Assembly: GCA_028671895.1 (NCBI GenBank)
Contig: CM053802.1
Span: 16,003,631 to 16,067,630 of the forward strand
Direction: 5' to 3'
Source of the DNA: Oenanthe sinensis
Lineage: Eukaryota > Streptophyta > Magnoliopsida > Apiales > Apiaceae
DNA length: 64,000 nucleotides
Below are positions 1 to 10,786 of the stretch, piece by piece; the first letter of the stretch is position 1; the number at the start of each line of letters is the position of its first letter. Both the position numbers and the translations under genes were made by a program. Under the pieces are notes generated by a model, which was not told the DNA's origin, ran no database searches, and worked only from the letters and a program-made list of their open reading frames with translations.

Positions 1-306
1 AAGTGATAACTTCCGGAGAAACTGAAGTTGAAGAATGCCCCGGCCTATCCTTCCAGAAAGACCGAAACCATCGAGAGTCAAGTCTGAAACTCTATTAGAT
101 CTAGGGTCACATCTAACTCCCTTCCATCCACAAGGACTATCATCATCTTCATTCCACGATGTCAATTTAGCATCAGGATCTTGAATGTCAGCCTTAAATA
201 CAATCAATCCCAAAAGGTCATCATTTAATGACGGATTCAGAGATATTGTTCTCCCCGCAACAAACAACCAAAACACAACACATACAAACAACCTTCTCAT
301 CTTCAT
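1..306 (-). CDS. LRR receptor-like kinase, N-terminal fragment (IRK/PXC2-like)
   Basis: The first 102 codons of a leucine-rich-repeat receptor kinase run off the left edge. ATG at 304-306 is followed two codons later by a second in-frame ATG (298-300). A hydrophobic signal peptide covers about residues 3-20. It is followed by the LRR N-terminal cap with the stretch DDLLGLIVFKADIQDP (about residues 28-43) and the paired-cysteine motif SPCGWKGVRC, then the first repeat (LTLDGFGLSGRIGRG). This pattern, especially GLIVFKAD and LSGRIGRG, is typical of the Arabidopsis IRK (At3g56370) and PXC2 (At5g01890) group of LRR-RLKs, plasma-membrane receptors studied in root and vascular cell division. The transmembrane and kinase parts lie outside the window. 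Family membership is recognised from memory; the exact orthologue is inferred. Confidence 0.85.
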   Translation of the reverse strand, partial: MKMRRLFVCVVFWLFVAGRTISLNPSLNDDLLGLIVFKADIQDPDAKLTSWNEDDDSPCGWKGVRCDPRSNRVSDLTLDGFGLSGRIGRGILQLQFLRKLSL

Positions 307-1018
307 TCTACAGCCTAAACTAAAACACTAACTCTTATAAGAAGCTCCCTCGGAGAAAAAAACACATAAATCCCACAATATAAATACCTCACCTGAAACA
401 CACACAACAATATACAGAAATTTTCAAGACATTGTTTAATTCAGCAATAAACTTTAAAAGACGAATCGTCAAATCGAAACCAAATAAGTTGACAGGCCAA
501 CAAACTCTCAAGATCTCTAAAATACTAAGAAGACTAATAACTAAACTTTTTAAAAAAACCTTGACAACCATTTGCCTCAAATCAACTAAACGATCTTAGC
601 TGTTAACATCACCATTCACCTACATGGCTACATAGACATTGCATACATACACATATATGTAAATATATACATAATTTAAAATTCATATAACATGAAACTA
701 ACAACAGAAAAAAGCAAGCACATTATGAAAGAAATAAACACTAGATATCTGAAAAAGTTGAAAGCTTTACAAAAGTAAACACCACAAAAACAAGCCCTAG
801 TTTTTAAAAAAGAGTTGGATTAAAGTTTTGAGCTTTAAAGTGTAGATGCAAGAAGACATATATGCATGCTATAACGTAAGATGGGTAACTAAAATAAGTC
901 ACCGGAAAGCTTAAATCCGGCGAGGGTGAAGCAGAAAGAGAAGCATTTCAAGAATTTTACCGGAAAAAGTGGCCGTTAAAGTTGGTCTCCGGCAGCCTAA
1001 TCACTACAGTAGTAGACT
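307..1018 (-). promoter_or_regulatory. 5' leader / promoter of the LRR-RLK, possible 5'UTR intron
   Basis: There is no coding potential here. On the minus strand a donor-like CCG|GTAAAA lies near 957-963. Acceptor-like sites TTTCAG|G (near 389-395) and TTTAG|G (near 313-318) lie closer to the ATG, so a 5'UTR intron is plausible. Only transcript reads could decide this. Confidence 0.35.
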
Positions 1019-1022
1019 GGGA

Positions 1023-1070
<48 letters not shown>

Positions 1071-1081
1071 GTGTGTGTGTT
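1019..1081. repeat. (GA)n / (GT)n microsatellite
   Basis: About 45 bases of almost pure GA dinucleotides run directly into a short GT run. Read on the minus strand, which is the sense of the LRR-RLK, it is a long CT tract, a common element of plant 5' leaders and core promoters. The length is likely polymorphic. Confidence 0.95.
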
Positions 1082-1462
1082 TGGACAGACAAGAAATGCA
1101 ATAAATGAGTTTCTCATTAATGGCGAGAATCACAAAGGGAATGTTTAGGTGTTTGAACTGAGATACGCTTCTCTTTTTTTTTTTTTTTTCCATAAATTTT
1201 TTGTTTAGATTATGAATACATTTTCAATTATTAATAAATTAATTTACAATATATTTGGTCGTTTATGCATAACGTATTAACGTATAATATTTTTATTAGC
1301 TATTATTATTAGCGGAGTTTGATATTTTTTAGGATGATTTGATAAGTTTATTTAAGATTATATTAAATTTTTATACAAATGTATAAGGACATAATTATAA
1401 ATATAAGAAGTGAATTTTAAATTTATAAAACTCTCATTAATACATGTATATAATATTTATTT

Positions 1463-1901
1463 TTTTAAGGGTAAATCAATTAAGACATACCTAAACTATA
1501 TGACTCTTTGGGATTTAGTCCTTAAATTATTATTTTTCGTAATTTAGTCCTTAAACTATATAATTTTTTGATTTAAGTCCTTAAACTATTTTTTTCGTAA
1601 TTGAGTTGTTAAACTATATAATTTTTTTGATTTAAATCCTTAAATGATTTATTTTCCTAATTGCGTCCTTAAACTATATATATTTTTAGATTTAGGTCCT
1701 TAAATAAAATAATTTCTTAAATTCGTCCTTAGATTAATTTTTTTAAACAAATGTCAATATAATTATTAATGTGACATTTGTTAATTTACTAATGTGACCT
1801 AATTAAATTAAAATAAAAAAAGTTTTATTAGGTTTAATTGAGTCAGTTATTTTAAACTAATAATAATATATATTATTTAAAACTTTGAAGTGAATTATTA
1901 T
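1463..1901 (+). mobile_element. Left part of a terminal-inverted-repeat element (copy A)
   Basis: The sequence starts with GGGTAAATCAATTAAGACAT and then shows about five degenerate sub-repeats of roughly 40-55 bp around the phrase TTTAGTCCTTAAACTAT. The outer arm matches, in inverted orientation, the far end of copy B at about 17100-17242. The inner part (about 1555-1901) matches 16442-16760 directly. Copia-1 interrupts it right after the run GTGAATTATTAT, which in copy B (near 16752) continues unbroken, so this is an insertion scar. No coding sequence is present. It is a non-autonomous DNA transposon of uncertain superfamily. Confidence 0.7.
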
Positions 1902-2440
1902 TGTTAGGAATATATTCATTTGATAATATACAAAATACTAGAACAAAGTCTAGCATAGATATATATGTAATAGAATAAGTCTTTCTAGTCTCTGATCAAA
2001 ATAAATGTAAATCAGAGTCTAGTTAGTCCATGTACAGGTATCAAGAGTATTTATACTTAGAAGATTTTTATAAGAAATAAAACCAGAGTCTGGATGTCAA
2101 TCAGAGTCTGGGAGTTGATCACGGTCTATAGACTATCAGATTTTATAGTCTATCAAAGACTGAAGATCATCAAAGTCTGAAGGTTTTCAGAGTCTATAAA
2201 GCTGAAGCTGAATTTGGAAGATGATCATAGTAATGGAAAGTCTATCGAAGATAAAGGCAAATATATATCCTAGAAGAATTTGTATTTGATCATTAATAAT
2301 ACAAATAATATTTTCTTCATAATTTGTGTTTAATCTTTGTTATTTATTCGAAACTTAAATACCTTGAGTTTGATTTTAAAACAGGCAAAAAGACAACACA
2401 AGTATTCAACTCCCATTCTACTTGTGTAATTGGGAAAAGA
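1902..2440 (+). repeat. 5' LTR of copia-1
   Basis: It begins TGTTAGGAATA inside copy A. The end is placed just before the primer binding site by alignment to the copia-2 LTR, which gives about 539 bp against 536 bp. The expected terminal CA reads GA here. The words CAGAGTCT and AAAGTCT recur many times. The matching 3' LTR is not in the window. Confidence 0.75.
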
Positions 2441-2442
2441 AT

Positions 2443-2452
2443 TGGTATCAGA
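2443..2452 (+). other. Primer binding site of copia-1 (initiator tRNA-Met)
   Basis: TGGTATCAGA lies two bases after the LTR end. It is the standard sequence complementary to the 3' end of plant initiator tRNA-Met, used by most Copia elements. Confidence 0.85.
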
Positions 2453-2477
2453 CCCTAACGTTTAAAATCAATCGAAG

Positions 2478-2926
2478 ATGTCTAGAAACAAAGATGACAA
2501 TTCTAAGATTCTTATGCTCAAAAGGAATGAGTACACCCATTGAAAGGTTAAGATGTTGCATCATCTGGAGGCTACAGACCCTGACTATCTTGACAGGATT
2601 CATGATGGACCTTATTTTCCCTCAAGACTTGTTCCTCAAACCACTGTTGAGGGAAAAATCATTAGAGAATACTTTGTTGACAAACCAAAGGCTGAGTGGT
2701 CAAAGGAGAACAAAGAGAATGTTCTTAAGGAGGTAAAAGTCATGAACATTCTCTTTAACAATTTGGACTCTATTCTCACAGACTGTATTATATCATGCAA
2801 AAATGCTAAAGAGATATGGACAAAACTTGAAGTGCACTGTGAAGGAACCAAGGATGTCAAGAAGAATGCAAGGTCTCTGCTAATTCAGGAGTATGAATAT
2901 TTTGAAGCAAAAGCTAGAGAGGCTAT
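2478..2926 (+). pseudogene. Copia-1 gag, N-terminal part, broken
   Basis: The frame starts at ATG 2478 (MSRNKDD) and has an in-frame stop at 2541-2543. It then continues as a UBN2/DUF4219-type Copia capsid protein with typical phrases such as HHLEATDPDYLDRI and AKEIWTKLEVHCEGT. It is cut at 2926 in the middle of a codon by the Athila insertion and resumes at 14092. Gag would form the virus-like particle. It cannot be functional here. Confidence 0.85.
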
Positions 2927-4348
2927 TGTTCGCACTTTATTCACGCAAGAGAACGTGGTCACAAGTAATACAGTAATAAGTAGGATATGTTTCCACAAAG
3001 ACTCGACTTACTTACGTTTAGCTCACTTATACACCAGAATATAGTTATGTTTCATTGCTAAGAAAATGAACAAATTGGTGCTTTGATTACACTAATGATT
3101 AAAACTTAACGATTTACTTATATGAAATAAACATGGGATTTCAACTTCATTAACTATCTCATCTAGAATCTTATGCCTTTTCAACCTAGCATGTGAAAGT
3201 GATGATAACTGATCAGACCCTCAAAACTGATAAACGCCAACTTTCATTATACGCTTACCATCCTAATAAACATCCACAATTGATAGAAGTCAATTAGTCA
3301 ACCACTATGCTTAGTCCCTATATGTCTATAGAAATTGAAAACATAATGGTCTAAGCACAAGAATCCATAAAATCACATAATCAGTGCAAGACGGTTAGAA
3401 TTACACCACAAATTAATACATGCTCTTAACATGCAAAAACCTATGCTAGCATGGTATGTTCTAAACCCTAGATCCACTTTCGCATTCATGAGGATTTAAC
3501 AAACAATCATAAATGTTCGCGACGCATTTACAATGAATAAGCTTAACCATACTAGGATATCCATAACAATCACACACTTTGGCATAAAAACAATCAATAT
3601 CTAGAATCGATAGAAAAATCCATTAAAATCCCATGACAACGTTTAGCCCATAATTGGGCTATCTACCATCATGGGTTCAATTGAAAACATAGTAGACAAC
3701 CAATTATAAATAAAATACTGATATTAATTGCAAGAGTGTATGAAACAACCGATCATCCACGTGGTAGAAAATTACAAAAGAAATAGTTCGAACTAAATCA
3801 CCCAAGATAGCTTGATGACCTAATTCTCTTCCTTGGTGGCTCACAAAGTACTACTACTTTCTAAGATACCATCCCCCCATAAAAATAAAATCCTGATGTT
3901 TTTATACTAGGTTACATAAAAACCAAATATCCATGGGCCTGGGCCTTAAAAGCTATCCAAACTGCAAAAGAAATAAATAAACTCCGACTGGGGCGCGGGC
4001 GCTCTTGACAGAGCGCGGGCGCGCTTGCCTTTTCCTGTTGAAGCGCGGTCGCGCTTGGTGAGGCGCGGACGCGCCTACAGCTTCTGCCCAGCAGTTGATT
4101 TTCTTGCCCGTTTGCTCTTTTAACGACTCGTCTTGCCTTCTCTTGATCTCAACTCAAGCCTTGATCTTCCTCATTTGAAATCCCAGCTCATATACCACCA
4201 ACTTATGCAATTATTCCTCAAACCTGCTTCAACCTGTAATCTGCACACCAAAGACACAAAACACATAAAAAGACACTACATACTTGGGCAAAAGCGATCA
4301 ATTTAAGCCGAATTAGAACGTCTATAGTGGACAAAAAGTCCACTAACA
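2927..4348 (-). repeat. Athila 3' LTR (left copy)
   Basis: It starts TGTTCGCAC and ends CACTAACA (TG...CA), 1422 bp, with the same length and no net indel against 12670-14091. A GC-rich island at about 3990-4079 holds four near-palindromic units in otherwise AT-rich sequence. Confidence 0.95.
3988..4079. repeat. Four GC-rich near-palindromes in the Athila LTR
   Basis: Four units of about 16 bp occur in two pairs, each of the form arm-NN-arm, for example AAGCGCG-GT-CGCGCTT and AGGCGCG-GA-CGCGCCT. The two arms change together (AAG with CTT, AGG with CCT), so the inverted symmetry is kept while the sequence varies. The other LTR has the same four units at about 13733-13822, and related units occur inside the element. 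Confidence 0.85.
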
Positions 4349-4360
4349 CATCCCCAAACT
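4349..4360 (-). other. Athila polypurine tract
   Basis: On the minus strand AGTTTGGGGATG directly precedes the TG of the 3' LTR. A purine-rich run at this position is the plus-strand primer of LTR elements. Confidence 0.75.
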
Positions 4361-5599
4361 TAAACTGATGCTTGTCCCCAAGCATAAACAGACTCTAAAC
4401 AATCTAATGCAATGCAATGCATGAATGCAACTACTATGAAATTGCAATGACCCCCTCGAACTCACCAAAACCAATCGACAAGCCAAAACCTCAAAGAGAT
4501 GCAATACATCCGAACAGAGCTTGACCAAGCCCCCGTATACCGATACTACATGAACAGAAACGTGGGTACGTGTGATGCTCATCAAATATACTCTTACACT
4601 AGACTAAAATCATACCTATTTTTTGCCAAGACAATCACATGTTTATAAAAAGAATGAGCGATAAACACTCCATAACATGCAAACACCTCCGTAATTCATT
4701 TGAGTTAGACAGGGAACCATACTTTATTGCTAACAACCACTACGACACATAACCCAATACATAGGCTTACTTAACCGTGCAATGGTTGAGACCCCTAAAG
4801 GCTTATACAATAATACCCATGTAGCGAGCGTTAGGTCAGTGAATCCCAGACTACAAAAAGCCTTAGGTCACTAGGCACAAAGTCCCCGCGGACTTAATTG
4901 CTCGAGTATTAAAGAGCTCACCCTGGTTAATTTTGCCTCGAAATTATTCACATGACTCTTTTTTTTATATAAAATCTGGAATGAGAATTCTCACTTCCAA
5001 CCCTAGACTACTCATAAAAATATGAGCCGGCTACTAGCCAATTGACGCCTAGCCATTCTCGACAACTATTAACAATTAGCATGAATCCCTGATTTTCCCC
5101 AAACTTATACTTTAGCGTCCTTACATTATCAAGGGAATAACAAACATTCTAGATATAAACAGGCGATTAAATCTAAAACAACTAAACAGGCATGACTCAA
5201 CCTAGCCCAAAAGCAACCGATGAGACTGTGTAAAGATGTGCTTCTGAATCATGCAAATCAATTTCATAAGGACTGTAAATCATCCCTCTGCTCATCAATA
5301 CCACACTCAATTTGACATTGACCTAACAATCAGAATTAGCTCGTCCTAAGGGGTAATGAAATATGCATGCTATGAAATGTAACTAAAATGGACTCACATG
5401 GTAAACAGAACAAAACAACAAAATAAATGTAAACAAAATGCTCTATATGGACAATTACAAAAAAAAAAAAATGCATGGAAAACACTACAACTACATGTCC
5501 TATATGCATCTAACTACAATCTCCATTCCCCACCCCCAACTTTAAAATATTCAATGTCCCCATTGAAGGCAAGAAACAAAGAAAGTGTGTAGATATACC
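4361..5599 (-). other. Athila noncoding spacer between extra ORF and 3' LTR
   Basis: About 1.2 kb without a supported reading frame. Long untranslated spacers beside the extra ORF are normal in Athila-type elements. Nothing else is recognised here. Confidence 0.7.
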
Positions 5600-6738
5600 T
5601 CAATCTTCAGCAGAGTCACCCTCCTCGGGTGAATCCGGCGGTGGATACACGGTGCCAGCTCCATAAACAGGCCAATCTACATGTACACCAGTAGCCAGGA
5701 AAGCTGCACCGAGAGCCTGAGTCAGGTCAGAAGCAAACCGGCTCTGTCTGTCATCAACGGCGTCCATCCGCCGCGCCAACCGTCTAAAATGAGCCTCACC
5801 CATGCCAGCACTAGCCACATCACGCGGTGCCCTAGAAGATCCAGCCCTAGCCTCTATCTGCTGTCTAGGTGGGACTTCACCACTCACAATATACCCTAAA
5901 CCTCTGGCATGCGGTACACCACCGTCCCATTCAGGTAGCCTGGCTATCGCCGCCGTATCAATGGTACTGCAGGTAGCTGCAACTGCTCCTCTGCCGGCCA
6001 GTGAATACCCACATCAACACACAGACGAACAACCACTGAGCCATAAGGAATCGCTCCAGTGGTACTGCCTTGTAAAAATATGATCATATGCCTGTAGATA
6101 AGGGAGCCTAGGTCGATGTATTTCCCGCTTAGAATTCCCCACAACAAAATGGCTCGATCCACTGTCACCTCATGAGTATGCGACGATGGCACAATATTAG
6201 CACACAGAAACAGGTTCCAGGCCTTAGCATACGGGTTCAACGCCATAGCTGAGAAGGTAACCGGCTCAGTAGAGCCCACCCTACGCTTCCAATTAGTGCC
6301 TGGAACTGTCATATCTCGCAGAATGGCCTCAAGGTCAACCTCCTCACGAGTTTTCAACCCAAAATCTTCCGCACCTGCCTGTGGTGCCGGCAATTGCAAA
6401 ACCTTGGTAATAGCGGCAGGAGTATAGTCCACCACATACCCTCGGACTGTAGAATACCCATTTTTCTCCTGCTTGGCATTAGCATAAAACTCCCTAACGA
6501 TACTCAACGGTATCGCCTCTACGGCCTCACACACGGTTTCCCAACTGCGCTCATCAATCATCGCAAGCAAAGACCCATCAAGAACACCCGGAGTAAAGCC
6601 TCTCTCCTTGACCACATATTTGGTCATTAATCGCGCAAATTCAGTTTGAGCCTCCGGTGAATTGAACTGAGGAAGGACTCCCCCACTCGAAGAAGAAGTA
6701 CTGGAAGTACCCGCTCGCCTAGCTCTCTTAGGTGCCAT
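5600..6738 (-). pseudogene. Athila additional ORF after pol (ORF3, env-like position)
   Basis: ATG at 6736-6738 (MAPKRARRAG) opens 264 codons to a stop at 5944. A downstream piece in another frame (to 5600, ending SPEEGDSAED) looks like its C-terminus, so one frameshift lies near 5890-5945. The body matches what I know of the plant retrotransposon protein called ATHILA ORF-1 or putative plant transposon protein, including the stretch VRGYVVDYTPAAITKVLQLP at residues 98-117. No signal peptide and no clear transmembrane helix are visible, so an envelope role is not supported. A post-pol location is standard for Athila. Confidence 0.75.
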
Positions 6739-7100
6739 GTGTTGATTTGTAGGTGGGTGTATAGTTGTGTGTATAGGTGAGATATATAGATCCCGGTAGA
6801 ATAGGATTAAGGGACAAAAATAAGTGTTTGGAGGTTTTGAATGTGGGGATTAGGGTTAGGGTAGGCTAAATAGCTAAAAACAGATCTTAATGGGCTTGGG
6901 TTAGCTTTTGGGAATGATTCTAGGGCTTTTTACTCTTTTTTTTTGTTTTAACAGCGGCCTCGAGCGCGCCTGCGCCTCCTGGAGCACGCCCGCTCCTGGG
7001 GCTACTGTTAATTTTTTTTTTTGTAGAGCCATTCAAGCCGTAGGTTGCCTCCTACGAGCGCTGTCGTTAGCGTCATTTAGCCGGACGTGATTTCAGGTCT
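6739..7100 (-). other. Spacer between pol and ORF3 with a GC-rich palindrome pair
   Basis: Short noncoding stretch. At 6951-7003 it holds two more GC-rich units related to those of the LTR, in AT-rich surroundings (an A/T run follows at once). Confidence 0.7.
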
Positions 7101-8654
7101 TCATTCCAAGGTAGATAGAATCGCGATTTCAGCTTCGCGATTTATTCTTTCTCCCACATAAGGCTTCAATCTCTGACCATTGACTTTAAACGCTTGATCT
7201 GGTGTCTTTTCAAAAATTTCCACAGCCCCGTGTGGAAACACAGTCTTCACAATAAAAGGTCCTGACCACCTGGACTTAAGTTTTCCTGGAAATAATCGCA
7301 GACGATAGTTAAATAATAAAACTGACTGACCAGGAACAAATACCTTTGTTATCAACCGACGATCATGCCATCTTTTCACTTTCTCCTTGTATAGCTTGTT
7401 ATTCTCATAAGCTTGTAGATGAAACTCATCCATCTCATTTATCTGCACCATCCGTTTTTCCCCCGCGGCTTTACAATCGAAATTCAACTTCTACAATGCC
7501 CAATAAGCCTTGTGTTCCAGTTCCGCTGGCAGATGACAAGCTTTCCCATAGACAAGTTGATATGGTGACATACCCAAAGGTGTTTTGAACGCGGTTCGAT
7601 AAGCCCACACGGCTTCATCCAGTTTTAATGACCAATCCTTACGAGAAGGACTTACCACCTTTTCCAGAATGCGTTTGATCTCACGGTTTGATACTTCAGC
7701 TTGGACATTGGTTTGAGGGTGGTATACTGTCGCCACCCGATGGTTGATGTTGAATCTTGCCATCAGATTAGTGAACTTCCGATTGCAAAAGTGAGAACCC
7801 TCATCACTAATAATGACTCTTGGAGTCCCAAATCTGGTGAAAATGTTCTTGTGAAGGAAATTGAGCACTACATTGGCATCATTAGTTGCGAGTGCCTTGA
7901 CCTCAACCCATTTAGAGACGTAATCCACAGCTATCAAGATGTATTGGTTATTGCATGATGAAATGAATGGGCCCATGAAGTCGATTCCCCACACATAAAA
8001 AATTTCCACCTCCAGCATCACATTAAGGGGCATCTCATCCCTTCTCGAAATGTTGCCTACTCGCTAGCAACGATCACACCTGGTTACAAACTGATGAGCA
8101 TCCTTGAAGAGTGATGGCCAATAAAATCCTGCCTGCAGAATACGAGTCACTGTCTTTTCACCCCCATAATGGCCTCCATAAGCTGTGGCATGATTATCCC
8201 TCAGAATAGCTTCTGTTTCACTATATGGTACACACCTTCTGATAACCTGATCAGCCCCTTGTTTAAACAGATATGGCTCGTCCCAACGAAACCACTTGAC
8301 GTCATGCATGAATTTCTTCCTTTGGGCTGAAGACAACTCGGGTGGAACAATTTGACTCACAAGATAATTCACAATATCAGCATACCATGGTTCTTCTTCT
8401 TGTATTCCAAACAGCTGTTCATCCGGAAAAGATTCATTGATGAGAGTACTGTCTTGTGATGATTTACCAAGATCTTCCAACCGTGAGAGGTTATCAGGTA
8501 CTTGATTTTCTGTTCCCTTTCTATCTTTGATCTCCACGTCGAATTCTTGTAGCAGAAGAACCCATCGAATCAAGCGGGGTTTAGAATCCTTCTTGGAGAG
8601 CAGATATCTAATAGTTGCGTGGTCAGTATACACCGTCACTTTCGTACCAAGCAA
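7101..8654 (-). pseudogene. Athila RNase H end and integrase, broken
   Basis: From right to left the frame holds the RNase H end (YTDHATIRYLL, then VPDNLSRLE), the HHCC zinc-binding domain of integrase (histidines in HATAYGGHY, cysteines in CDRC), the catalytic core with WGIDFMGPF, ISDEGSHF and the acidic E in the region HPQTNVQAEVSNRE, and a C-terminal part with RLFPGKLKSRWSGPF. In-frame stops fall at about 8061-8063 (just after CDRC) and at about 7488-7490. Integrase would insert the cDNA. This copy cannot make it intact. Confidence 0.88.
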
Positions 8655-10103
8655 CTATGATCTGAATTTTTCAAAGCCATATACAATGGCTAATAACTCC
8701 TTCTCCGTGGTTGTGTAATTCAATTACGCATCATTGAGTGTCTTGCTTGCATAGTAGATAACATGAAAAATGTTATCTTTCTTTTGTCCAAGAACAGCCC
8801 CCACTGTAAAATCGCTAGCATCACACATCATAGCAAATGGTTCAGTCCAATCTGGAGCAATGATCACCGGTGCCGAACTCAACTTCTTCTTCAATGTCTC
8901 AAAAGCTGTCAAACAATCATCATCAAATTTGAAGGGAATATCTTTCTCCAATAGCTTACACAAAGGTTTGGAAATTTTGGAGAAGTCCTTGATGAATCTT
9001 CTGTAGAAACCTGCGTGACTGAGGAAACTACGAATTCCTCTCACTGAAGTGGGAGGTGGAAGGTTTTCAATGGTCTCTATTTTGGCTTTATCCACTTCCA
9101 GGCCTCGATGTGACACCTTGTGTCCAAGAATAGTTCCCTCTTGTACCATGAAATGGCACTTCTCCCAGTTGAGGACCAGATTAGTCTCCACGCATCTTTT
9201 TAGAACCATGCCAAGATTGTGTAGACACTCGTCGAAAGAAGAACCAAATACTGAAAAGTCATCCATGAAGACTTCCACTGTCTTACCAATCATGTCTGAA
9301 AAAATTGCCATCATGCACCTCTGAAAAGTGCCAGGTGCACCACATAACCCAAAAGAAACCCTTCGAAAAGCGAAGGTACCAAACGGACATGTAAATGTCG
9401 TCTTCTCCTGATCCTATGGAGCAATACAGATCTGATTGTAACCCGAATATCCATCCAGAAGGTAATAGTACTCATGGCCGGCGAGTCGGTCTAGCATCTG
9501 ATCAATGAAAGGAAGAGGAAAGTGATCCTTCCTAGTAGCTTTGTTCAACTTCCGGTAGTCCATGCAAATTCTCCACCCATTAACTGTCCGCGTAGGAATG
9601 AGTTCATTCTTCTCATTAGTTACCACAGTCATGCCTCCTTTCTTCGGTACACATTGAACTGGCTCACCCAAGCATTGTCAGAAATAGGATAGATAATCCG
9701 TGCGTCCAACCACTTGATAATTTCCTTCTTCACTACTTCCTTCATGAGTGGATTTAGCCGTCTCTGATGTTCCACTGTTGGCTTACTTCCTTCTTCCAGC
9801 GGAATCTTATGCTGGCAATAGGCAGGGCTGATTCCCTTGATGTCCGCAATAGTCTAACCAATGGCTGATTTGAATTCCCTGAGAACCCTCAACAGCTTTT
9901 CTTCTTCAGGACCTGTAAGGTTAACAGCAATGATCACAGGTAAAGTAGATGATTCCCCAAGAGAAGCATACCTTAAGTGATTAGGTAATGGTTTGAGCTC
10001 TAGCTTCGGTGCTTCCTCGATAGATGGTTTCAACCGCTGATGTGATTCTCTCAACTCAGATAAACCCAAAGATTCCACTGGTTTCTCAAACTTTCGTTAC
10101 TAA
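8655..10103 (-). pseudogene. Athila reverse transcriptase / RNase H, broken
   Basis: RT fingers and palm are clear: ICMDYRKLNKATRKDHFPLP, DGYSGYNQI, then the catalytic motif FMDDFSVFG (the YxDD equivalent). They are followed by the connection SHAGFYRRFIKDFSKI and RNase H start APDWTEPFAMMCDASDF. In-frame stops occur at 9854-9856, 9414-9416, 8721-8723 and near 8655, and a one-base frameshift lies near 9660-9665, just before the core of RT. RT would copy element RNA into DNA in the particle. Confidence 0.9.
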
Positions 10104-10273
10104 GGGGAAGCATTCAGAAACTGTACTTGTTCTGCAACCTCATCCTCTTCAAATGTAGAGTCCCCACTTAAAGCCTGTTCCAGCGTATCAGTCATGGGCA
10201 TGTGTTCAATTTTTGCTTGCACAGCAGATTCCACTATGTCTACTTTAAAGCATTGTTCTTCTTCTGTTGGAAA

Positions 10274-10777
10274 TTACATTGCTTTGAACACATTGAATGT
10301 GACATTCTGATCGTGCACCCTCATGGTGAGTTCCCCCTTCTGTACGTCAATCAACGTCTTTCCCGTTGCCAAGAATGGTCTACCAAGAATGATAGGGATC
10401 TTCTTGTCTTCTTCAAAATCAAGGATGACAAAATCTGCTGGAAAGATTAGTTTGTCGACTTTCACCAAAACATCTTCGACAATTCCTCGCGGATAAGTGA
10501 TTGAACGATCCGCCAATTGTAGTGACATGTTGGTCGGCTTTGGCTCAGGAAGGTCAAGTTGTAAGAATACAGAGTAAGGCATGAGGTTGATGCTCGCTCC
10601 CAAATCGCACAAACATTTGTCGAACGACAAATTCCCAATTATGCATGGTATAGTGAAACTACCAGGATCCTTCAACTTTGGTGGCAACTTCTGCTGCAAT
10701 ACTGCACTACACTCTTCCGTCAAAGCAACGGTGTTTAACTCCTCTAGCTTCAGTTTCCTCGATAGAATGTCTTTCAT
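10274..10777 (-). pseudogene. Athila aspartic protease region
   Basis: This is an open stretch of 167 codons with the retropepsin signature CDLGASINLMPYSVF and the second conserved block IPIILGRPFLATGKTLID. DLG in place of DSG is usual for this lineage. It would cleave the Gag-Pol polyprotein. It is connected to neither gag nor RT without stops. Confidence 0.85.
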
Positions 10778-10786
10778 GAATTTGGC

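Noticed and set aside
957..1193. 78-codon frame with a serine-leucine run
   Set aside because: It is the translation of the GA microsatellite, not a protein.
5600..6738. Athila ORF3 as a true envelope gene
   Set aside because: No signal peptide, transmembrane helix or cysteine pattern is visible. Only the post-pol position is env-like.
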